Shown here: positions 35,376 to 41,635 of the stretch, piece after piece | How positions within the stretch are numbered: the first letter of the stretch is position 1 | Layout of the letters: every line of letters begins with the position of its first letter | Origin: Aurantimonas aggregata | Lineage (GTDB): Bacteria; Pseudomonadota; Alphaproteobacteria; Rhizobiales; Rhizobiaceae | Assembly (NCBI RefSeq): GCF_010500835.1 | Contig: NZ_JAAAMJ010000025.1 | Span: 1 to 41,635 of the forward strand | Length of the DNA: 41,635 nt | Reading direction: 5' to 3' | Made by a program: the position numbers and the translations under genes | Notes under the pieces: model-generated | The model's input: the letters and a program-made list of their open reading frames with translations, nothing else | The model's database searches: none | What the model was told of the DNA's origin: nothing

Positions 35376-36587
35376 GTGGACATCAGAACCGAAGATGAGA
35401 CGATGGTTGGCCCAAGGCGCATCCTGATTGCCATCAACACGTCGTGGAACATTCATAACTTTCGCAGCGGCTTGATCCGAGCGCTCGTGGCCCAGGGCTA
35501 CGAAGTGGTCGCTGCGGCACCCCGAGACGACTATTCGGAGCGTCTTGCGGAAACTGGATGTCGTTACGTTTCGCTGCCGATGGACAACAAGGGCACGTCG
35601 CCGCTGAACGACCTTCTATTGACGCTACGATTTTGGCGGCTGCTGCATGAGGAGAAGCCCGACATTTTCCTAGGCTATACGATAAAGCCAAATATCTACG
35701 GATCAATCGCTGCCCGCGTGCACCGTATTCCTGCGATCAACAACATCGCTGGCCTCGGCGTGGCCTTCGGAGGCGTCAACTGGTTGAATCGCCTCGTCAA
35801 GAAACTCTACCGGATCGGACTTGGTAGCGCCTCGAAGGTGTTTTTCCAGAATGACGACGACCGTCGCCTGTTCATCGATGAGAAGATCGTAAGGCCGGAT
35901 GTGACGGCTCTGCTTCCGGGCTCGGGGATCGATTTGGCCCGCTTTTGCCCCACGGAGACGGCTGACAGATCGACGGGGGCCGATTTCACGTTCCTGTTGG
36001 TGGCGCGGCTCCTTTGGGACAAAGGCATTGCCGAATATGTCGAAGCTGCGCGTCTTGTACGATCACGCATCCCGGACGCGAGGTTTCAAATTCTTGGGTT
36101 TCTAGACGTGGAGAGCCGCGGTGTCGTGCCCAGAGACACGATGAATGCGTGGATTGCCGAAGGGATCATCGAGTATCTGGGGGTCACTGACGATGTTCGG
36201 CCTCCCTTGTCCGGTGCTGACTGCGTAGTGCTGCCGTCCTACTACCGTGAAGGAACGCCTCGAAGTCTCCTGGAAGCAGCCGCAATGGGCCGACCCATCA
36301 TCACGACCAACTGGGTGGGCTGCCGAGACGTCGTCGATGACGGGATCAATGGCTATCTCTGCCGTCCACGCGATGCTTCGGATCTGGCAGCGAAGATGCT
36401 GGCGATGGCCGAACTCGACGACCAGGCGCGGACAACGATGGGACGCGCCGGCCGCGCCAAGATGGAGCGCGAGTTCGACGAGTCGATCGTCGTGTCGCGT
36501 TATCTCGAAGCCATCCAGAAGATCCTTGGGCGCGACAATGCTCTTCATCGCCTGCCATCACCGATAGCACCGGCAGCTGACGGCTAG
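35376..36587 (+). CDS. Glycosyltransferase family 4 (PglA/WbpX-like GT-B)
   Basis: A 403-residue retaining transferase. LIAINTSWNIHNFRSGLIRAL starts the acceptor domain; FLGYTIKPNIYGSIAA and INNIAGLGVAF are typical of enzymes that act early on lipid-linked amino sugars; FTFLLVARLLWDKGIAEYVEAA opens the donor domain; PSYYREGTPRSLLEAAAMGRPIITT carries the conserved E-x7-E pair. It starts at GTG 35376, or ATG 35403 just before the first conserved strand. It could add the second sugar to the lipid carrier; this is inferred from similarity of motif style. Confidence 0.85.
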   Translation: MDIRTEDETMVGPRRILIAINTSWNIHNFRSGLIRALVAQGYEVVAAAPRDDYSERLAETGCRYVSLPMDNKGTSPLNDLLLTLRFWRLLHEEKPDIFLGYTIKPNIYGSIAARVHRIPAINNIAGLGVAFGGVNWLNRLVKKLYRIGLGSASKVFFQNDDDRRLFIDEKIVRPDVTALLPGSGIDLARFCPTETADRSTGADFTFLLVARLLWDKGIAEYVEAARLVRSRIPDARFQILGFLDVESRGVVPRDTMNAWIAEGIIEYLGVTDDVRPPLSGADCVVLPSYYREGTPRSLLEAAAMGRPIITTNWVGCRDVVDDGINGYLCRPRDASDLAAKMLAMAELDDQARTTMGRAGRAKMEREFDESIVVSRYLEAIQKILGRDNALHRLPSPIAPAADG

Positions 36588-36634
36588 GCGCGAATTACAG
36601 CCTGCCTGGAGGAGACCATTGAGATAGGGAACGG

Positions 36635-36937
36635 ATGCTGGAATTCTTGAAGCGGGGGATCGTCGACACGACGAGCCTGTCGCGGGACGCGCTGCACATT
36701 CACATTGGGCTGCTGATCATGGTGCTCGGCTTCGTGTTCCTCGGCAGTTTCCGGCGCTTGGCCCTGCTTTGGAGCGCGGTCTTGGCGGCGGCAGTCGTGA
36801 ACGAGCTTTTCGATCTACACGCCTGGTATGGGTGGACCGGCGGCTTCAACTGGGCGGACAGCATCCACGATCTTATCAACACGATGCTCTGGCCGACGGC
36901 CTTCCTGATCACAGCCCGAATCCGAAAGTGGCGCTGA
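36635..36937 (+). CDS. Small three-segment membrane protein (hypothetical)
   Basis: A 100-residue protein with hydrophobic segments at about 23-40, 42-58 and 86-96. The pattern of charged loop residues (NELFDLHAWYG, ADSIHDLINTMLWP) recalls VanZ-like proteins, but the family is not certain. AGGGA stands six bases before ATG 36635. It is the last gene before the sulfate-activation genes; a role in envelope glycan display is possible by position only. Confidence 0.65.
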   Translation: MLEFLKRGIVDTTSLSRDALHIHIGLLIMVLGFVFLGSFRRLALLWSAVLAAAVVNELFDLHAWYGWTGGFNWADSIHDLINTMLWPTAFLITARIRKWR

Positions 36938-37041
36938 GGTGCAAGGTGATGTTAGCAACAGCCATAGTGTAGAGCAGCGGACCTTGCGCCCCAAAGAATC
37001 GATCGCTCTGCGTTTGAGTTTTCTATTGTCTGGTTCGTGCC

Positions 37042-37053
37042 GGAATCGATTCC
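37042..37053. promoter_or_regulatory. Perfect 12-base palindrome upstream of cysD
   Basis: GGAATCGATTCC is an exact palindrome lying 121 bases before ATG 37174, in the 236-base gap 36938-37173 that otherwise holds no gene. It could be an operator controlling the sulfate-activation genes or part of a dispersed intergenic repeat. Nothing in the window decides between them. Confidence 0.3.
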
Positions 37054-37173
37054 ATGTGGGCGAGGTGGAGGGAAAGGTCCGTCACAGGTCAAATGCATTC
37101 ACTGTGGTTGAGGAAGCGAATGGTTTGATCTAAACGATGACCTGATCCTGAACCCTCCGAGCGGGACTCGACG

Positions 37174-38076
37174 ATGCGTACGGCCTCACACCTCCATCGG
37201 CTTGAAGCCGAGTCGATCCATATCATGCGGGAGGTGGCAGCCAGCTTTTCGGAGCCGGTCATGCTCTACTCCATAGGCAAGGATTCCGCGGTCATGCTGC
37301 ACCTTGCCATGAAGGCCTTCTACCCCGGCAAGCCGCCATTTCCGCTGCTTCATGTCGACACGACCTGGAAGTTCCGCGAGATGATCGCGTTCCGCGACCG
37401 GATGGTCTCCGAATTGGGATTAGATCTGCTGGTGCACACGAACGAGGAGGGGGTGAAAGATGGCATCGGACCGTTCACGCACGGCTCCAATACGCACACC
37501 CACGTCATGAAAACGGTGGCACTGCGTCAAGCGCTCGATAAATACGGCTTCAATGCAGCCTTCGGCGGAGCAAGGAGGGATGAGGAAAAGAGCCGGGCAA
37601 AAGAACGAATATTTTCGTTTCGCGATGCGCGGCACGGCTGGGATCCGAAGAACCAGCGGCCCGAGATGTGGAAGATCTATAACACCCGCGTTGCGCAAAC
37701 AGAGTCGATACGGGCGTTTCCGCTCTCCAATTGGACGGAACTCGACATCTGGCAGTACATCCTTCAGGACAACATCCCCATCGTTCCCCTATATTTCGCC
37801 AAGCAGCGGCCGGTCGTGGAGCGCGACGGCATGCTGATGATGGTCGACGACGACCGCATGAAGCTCTTGCCGGGGGAGGTTGTGCAGAACCGCAAGGTCC
37901 GGTTCCGTACGCTCGGCTGTTATCCGCTGACCGGTGCAATCGATTCCGGCGCCGAGACGTTGGAAGAGATCGTCGAGGAAATGTTGATCGCTCGTACCTC
38001 CGAACGGCAGGGTCGGATGATCGACCGCGACGAAGCCGGTTCAATGGAGAAGAAAAAGCGTGAAGGGTATTTCTGA
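37174..38076 (+). CDS. cysD: Sulfate adenylyltransferase subunit 2
   Basis: A 300-residue CysD/NodP-type protein that forms adenylyl sulfate (APS) from ATP and sulfate, together with the GTPase subunit in the next gene. The N-type ATP pyrophosphatase motif is [11 protein letters not shown] (32-42); [33 protein letters not shown] and [12 protein letters not shown] are family signatures. Its stop and the next start share a base (TGATG). It may have its own promoter in the gap before it. Placement beside a polysaccharide locus rather than assimilatory sulfite genes points to sulfate-ester formation. Confidence 0.95.
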   Translation: MRTASHLHRLEAESIHIMREVAASFSEPVMLYSIGKDSAVMLHLAMKAFYPGKPPFPLLHVDTTWKFREMIAFRDRMVSELGLDLLVHTNEEGVKDGIGPFTHGSNTHTHVMKTVALRQALDKYGFNAAFGGARRDEEKSRAKERIFSFRDARHGWDPKNQRPEMWKIYNTRVAQTESIRAFPLSNWTELDIWQYILQDNIPIVPLYFAKQRPVVERDGMLMMVDDDRMKLLPGEVVQNRKVRFRTLGCYPLTGAIDSGAETLEEIVEEMLIARTSERQGRMIDRDEAGSMEKKKREGYF

Positions 38077-39986
38077 TGGATACCGACGCCGCGAATACCC
38101 TCTTCAAGCCTTCCCGTGACTTGCAAAGCAATTTGGCCCATCAGGAGCAGAAGTCGCTTCTGCGTTTCCTTACCTGCGGCTCCGTGGATGACGGCAAATC
38201 TACGCTCATCGGACGGTTGCTTTACGACACCAAGCTCATCTTTGAGGACCAGCTCGCCGCTTTGGAGACCGACTCGCGAAAACACGGAACGACCGGGGAT
38301 GACATCGACTTTGCGCTGCTCGTCGATGGTCTTGAAGCCGAGCGCGAGCAAGGCATCACCATTGATGTCGCCTACCGCTTTTTCGCTACGGCGAAGCGCA
38401 AGTTCATTGTCGCCGATACGCCGGGGCACGAGCAGTATACGCGCAATATGGCCACCGGCGCCTCGACCGCCGACCTGGCAATCGTCCTGGTCGACGCCCG
38501 CAGCGGCATTTTGCGCCAGACGCGCCGCCACACATTCATTGCCTCGCTGCTCGGTATTAGCCAGATCGTGCTGGCGATAAACAAAATCGATCTGGTCGAC
38601 TACGATCAGGCGGTATTTGACCGCATTGCAGCCGAATATTTGGACTTTGCTAAGGATTTAGACTTCGCGGCGATATCCCCTATACCGGTTTCGGCGCGCT
38701 ACGGCGACAACGTCACGGCGCACTCGCATAACATCCCGTGGTATGGCGGTCCCGCCCTGCTGGACCATTTGGAAAATGTTCCTGTCGGGCAAACAGAGGC
38801 GGAAAGACCCTTCCGTTTTCCAGTTCAGTACGTCAACCGGCCAAATCTCGACTTCAGGGGATTCAGCGGAACGATCGCCTCCGGCAGGGTCGCGCCGGGC
38901 GATCACGTCGTCGTCGCCAAATCGGGAAAATCCTCCAGGGTCGCGCGGATCGTGACGCATGGCGGGGACCGTGAGACGGCAGTCGCCGGCGACGCGGTCA
39001 CTATCGTGCTCGAGGATGAGATCGAAGTCTCCCGCGGAAATATGCTTGTGAGCCCTGGCGCCCGACCGGATGTGGCGGATCAGTTCGCAGCGGACATCGT
39101 CTGGTTCGACGATCAGCCGCTTTTGCCGGGCCGTACCTACATCTTGCGTACGGAGACCGACCAGACCTCAGCTTCGATTACATCGCTGAAGTATCGAATA
39201 AACATAAACAGTTTCGCGCACGAGGCGGTGAAGTCCCTCGGTTTGAACGAGATAGGCTCGTGTAATATATCCACCCAACAGCCGATCGCCTTCGACGCCT
39301 ATGCAGACAACCGTTCTACCGGCGCTTTCATCCTGATCGACCGAATTTCCAACCGGACAGTCGGTGCCGGCCTGATCCGACACGCGCTGCGGCGCGCCGC
39401 TAACGTGCATTTGCAGGCGCTCGACATCGATAAGGCCGCTCGTGCCGAAATGAAGCACCAGAAGCCAGTCGTGCTATGGTTCACCGGGCTTTCCGGGTCA
39501 GGCAAGTCGACGGTCGCGAACCTCCTGGAAAAGAAGCTGCACTTCCAAGGGCGTCACACCTACATTCTCGACGGCGACAACGTCCGGCATGGACTGAACC
39601 GCGACCTCGGCTTCACCGAGGAAGATCGCGTAGAGAACATCCGCCGCGTTGCCGAGACGGCGAAGTTGATGGTGGATGCCGGTCTGATCGTGCTGGTCTC
39701 CTTCATCTCGCCCTTTCGGGCCGAGCGTCGAATGGCGCGCGAAATGATGGGCGAAGGCGAGTTCGTGGAGATCTTTATCGACACGCCGTTCGAAGAATGC
39801 GCCGGGCGCGACCCCAAAGGGCTTTACGCAAAGGCCGCGAGAGGCGAAATCAAGAATTTCACGGGTGTCGACTCTCCTTACGAGCAGCCGGAGAATGCCG
39901 ATATCCATCTCCGGACACTCGAGAATCAGCCAGAAGATCTCGTGGACGAGATCGAAGCGTGGCTGAACGACCGCGGAATAGCCTGA
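38076..39986 (+). CDS. cysNC: Bifunctional sulfate adenylyltransferase GTPase / APS kinase
   Basis: A 636-residue fusion. The CysN GTPase comes first: [15 protein letters not shown] with the P-loop at 35-42, [17 protein letters not shown], and NKIDLVD, followed by EF-Tu-like barrels. CysC starts about 455 with a second P-loop GLSGSGKS (471-478) and [10 protein letters not shown], and phosphorylates APS to PAPS. Both active sites look intact. The same fusion is known as NodQ in rhizobia, where PAPS is used to sulfate Nod factors. Output PAPS could serve the sulfotransferase-like protein at 27578. Confidence 0.95.
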   Translation: MDTDAANTLFKPSRDLQSNLAHQEQKSLLRFLTCGSVDDGKSTLIGRLLYDTKLIFEDQLAALETDSRKHGTTGDDIDFALLVDGLEAEREQGITIDVAYRFFATAKRKFIVADTPGHEQYTRNMATGASTADLAIVLVDARSGILRQTRRHTFIASLLGISQIVLAINKIDLVDYDQAVFDRIAAEYLDFAKDLDFAAISPIPVSARYGDNVTAHSHNIPWYGGPALLDHLENVPVGQTEAERPFRFPVQYVNRPNLDFRGFSGTIASGRVAPGDHVVVAKSGKSSRVARIVTHGGDRETAVAGDAVTIVLEDEIEVSRGNMLVSPGARPDVADQFAADIVWFDDQPLLPGRTYILRTETDQTSASITSLKYRININSFAHEAVKSLGLNEIGSCNISTQQPIAFDAYADNRSTGAFILIDRISNRTVGAGLIRHALRRAANVHLQALDIDKAARAEMKHQKPVVLWFTGLSGSGKSTVANLLEKKLHFQGRHTYILDGDNVRHGLNRDLGFTEEDRVENIRRVAETAKLMVDAGLIVLVSFISPFRAERRMAREMMGEGEFVEIFIDTPFEECAGRDPKGLYAKAARGEIKNFTGVDSPYEQPENADIHLRTLENQPEDLVDEIEAWLNDRGIA

Positions 39987-39990
39987 CAAG

Positions 39991-40836
39991 ATGATCAACA
40001 CGAACCTTAGCGACGTTGCGATCCTCGCACTTTTTGAGGATTTAGCCTTGGAGGCCGGCCGGGCGATCATGGACGTCTACAGGTCGGACTTCGCGACTGC
40101 TAAAAAATCCGACTGTTCCCCTGTGACTGAGGCTGATAACGCGGCCGAAAAGGTCATCCTCACAGGTCTTCGTGAAAAGCTGGACGGGCTCGTTTGTATC
40201 GCAGAGGAGGAGATATCCAGCGGAATGGTGCCCGCCGGACTGGGAGAGGAGTTTATCCTGATTGATCCGCTGGACGGGACGAAAGAATTCATAGGCCGCA
40301 AGGCGGATTTCACGGTCAACATCGCCCTGATACGCGGCGGTGTGCCGGCCATTGGCGTCGTCTTCGCGCCGGCCCGCGGCGAGATATTTTCCGGTGGTTC
40401 GGGAGAGGCTACCCGGGCGATGGTTGCTGCAGAGTATCGGCTAGAGAGGCGGACGGTGGTTCGGGTAAGGGCTCGTAGCTCGCCGCCTCGAATTGTCGCC
40501 AGCCGTTCACACCGCACGCCCGAGACGGATGCTTTCATCGCGACTTTCCCTGGCGCGGAGACGGTGGCGGTCGGCTCGTCCTTGAAGTTTTGCCTGCTGG
40601 CAAGCGGTGAAGCGGACGTCTACCCACGCTTTGGCCGTACGATGGAGTGGGATACGGCAGCAGGAGATGCAGTTCTGCGCGCCGCCGGTGGATCGACCCG
40701 CTTGGTCAACGGCGGCGACCTCATATACGGCAAACGCAACCAAGTCGGCGATGTCGACTTCGCTAACCCGTGGTTTATCGCGACGGGAACTGCAACTGAT
40801 GGAGACGAAAGGGAGGTTAAAAGGCTGCAGGTCTAA
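39991..40836 (+). CDS. cysQ: 3'(2'),5'-bisphosphate nucleotidase
   Basis: A 281-residue inositol-monophosphatase-fold enzyme that hydrolyses PAP, the by-product of PAPS-using sulfotransferases. Glu72 in CIAEEE, Asp92/Asp95 in LIDPLDGTKEF and the later WDTAAGDAVL supply the metal ligands. Its start lies four bases after the cysNC stop. CysQ next to CysD/CysNC fits removal of PAP where sulfate transfer is active. The gene ends 29 bases before the convergent recombinase. Confidence 0.93.
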   Translation: MINTNLSDVAILALFEDLALEAGRAIMDVYRSDFATAKKSDCSPVTEADNAAEKVILTGLREKLDGLVCIAEEEISSGMVPAGLGEEFILIDPLDGTKEFIGRKADFTVNIALIRGGVPAIGVVFAPARGEIFSGGSGEATRAMVAAEYRLERRTVVRVRARSSPPRIVASRSHRTPETDAFIATFPGAETVAVGSSLKFCLLASGEADVYPRFGRTMEWDTAAGDAVLRAAGGSTRLVNGGDLIYGKRNQVGDVDFANPWFIATGTATDGDEREVKRLQV

Positions 40837-40865
40837 GGCGCAGGCGAACGAGTCCCGGAATCTCG

Positions 40866-41635
40866 CTACGCCCACACATTATGCTCAGCGGATTCGAGAT
40901 ATCGGGTCAGAACCGCAAGGGATTTCCAGCCGCCGGCGCGCATGATGGCTGCCGTGTCATGCCCCGCAATAAGAAGATCCTGAGCTGCCCCGACGCGCAT
41001 CGAATGTCCGCTGAACATCAAGATCTCTGCCGGGTCGACACCGGCCAGTGCCGCTCCCGATTTGATGAGGCGCTTAACGCTGGTAGCGCTCAGGCTGCGG
41101 TCGATTGGCTTGCCTCTATAGATAGGGCAAAAAAGGTATTGGCCTCCTCCGCGCCACTCGAGCCAATCGTTGAGAAGTTGGCTGGTTGACGGCGAGGTGA
41201 ATGCCAGTCGGCCATTCCCAAACGGATCGGCCTTGCTTCGAGGAATCAAAACCTGATGTGTGCCATCGGGCCTGAATTCGACATCGCTCTGTTTAAGGGC
41301 GACCAGTTCAGAGCGGCGTGCCAGGATCTCATACCCGAGGGCCAGCATCGATTTGTTTCGGACCCCCCATGGCGTCGCAGGCTGGGCAGTGATGAAACGA
41401 TCGAGGTATGACTTGTTCAGCCCTTTTGCCTGACGGGGACGCACCGCTTTCGCACGGCGAACTCGCCGAATGGCGAGCTGAACCTCCTCATCGAGCGTGG
41501 GATCCTCTAGCTGGCCACCCGCAAGAACCTCGCCTGGCGGGTGATTTCGTGATTCACTTGGCCTGTCATGATTTGGAGGCAGGTCGATGGAGCAACGGTC
41601 GCTTTTCGGTCTCTCGGAGCATCTGGAGCGCCTGA
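40866..41635 (-). pseudogene. Tyrosine recombinase (phage-type integrase), N-terminal part damaged or beyond window
   Basis: The visible C-terminal half is intact: a catalytic Arg in EILARRSELVALK, a strand with the lysine region PRSKAD, the H-x-x-R box in FSGHSMRVGAAQDL, Trp in AGGWKS, and the nucleophile Tyr in LTRYLES. The nearest start is GTG 41444, giving 192 residues. The frame remains open upstream, and DPTLDEEVQLAIRRVRRAKAV still looks like a genuine core-binding domain, but beyond that it turns arginine-rich and unlike an integrase. This suggests a frameshift or rearrangement upstream. It is convergent to cysQ and would mark an island edge. Confidence 0.75.
41566..41635 (-). CDS. C-terminal end of an unidentified gene (partial, uncertain)
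   Basis: Another frame is open from the window edge to TGA 41566-41568 and reads ALQMLRETEKRPLLHRPASK, which is more protein-like than the integrase frame at the same place. A short frame starts at ATG 41569 overlapping this stop but ends at 41507. The fragment may be the true upstream part of the damaged recombinase in another frame, or the tail of a separate gene. Too short to identify. Confidence 0.2.
   Translation of the reverse strand, partial: QALQMLRETEKRPLLHRPASKS

Overview
The window reads as a chromosomal surface-polysaccharide region of an alphaproteobacterium. The base composition is G+C-rich, GTG and TTG starts are common, and most gene junctions are 1- to 4-base stop/start overlaps. 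The gene families (CgeB-like glycosyltransferases, RmlA-D, ExoY-type sugar phosphotransferase, NodPQ-like CysD/CysNC) fit Hyphomicrobiales or Sphingomonadales. I cannot choose between these orders from the sequence, and no rRNA, tRNA or CRISPR array is visible.

Layout. (1) 1-1357: the left end of an IS3-type insertion sequence, reading leftwards, abuts a sensor histidine kinase whose 5' end is missing. (2) 1496-13911, all on the minus strand: an alcohol dehydrogenase-like gene, a UDP-glucose dehydrogenase, an NDP-sugar epimerase, a glycosidase-epimerase fusion, a double glycosyltransferase, two more CgeB-like glycosyltransferases, UDP-glucuronate decarboxylase and a methyltransferase. Together they can make UDP-glucuronate and UDP-xylose and assemble a probably methylated glycan. 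(3) 13912-16197: two small overlapping genes, a mostly gene-poor stretch with an operator-like palindrome, and a secreted FecR-like protein. (4) 16198-36937, all on the plus strand: a Wzx/Wzy-type polysaccharide locus. It has an ExoY/WcaJ-like initiating transferase, a VanZ-like protein, a second UDP-glucose dehydrogenase, rfbCBDA, a TviB-type dehydrogenase with a UDP-uronate 4-epimerase, a 3-amino-3,6-dideoxyhexose branch (acetyltransferase, ketoisomerase, aminotransferase), a sulfotransferase-like protein, Wzx, glycosyltransferases, a methyltransferase, a DUF616-type protein and a Wzy-like polymerase. (5) 37174-40836: cysD, cysNC and cysQ, which make the sulfate donor PAPS and remove its by-product PAP. 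(6) 40866-41635, minus strand: a damaged or partial tyrosine recombinase, suggesting an island boundary.

How the genes work together. RmlA and RmlB give dTDP-4-keto-6-deoxyglucose, which can go to dTDP-rhamnose (RmlC/D) or to a dTDP-3-acetamido-3,6-dideoxyhexose. The dehydrogenases and 4-epimerase supply uronic acids. The ExoY-like enzyme starts the repeat unit on lipid, glycosyltransferases extend it, Wzx flips it and Wzy polymerises it. PAPS from CysD/CysNC could feed the sulfotransferase-like protein, so the product is plausibly a sulfated, uronic-acid-containing polysaccharide. No Wza or Wzc export partner lies in the window. Several genes between 27.6 and 32.5 kb are clearly A+T-richer than their neighbours, which suggests they were acquired separately.
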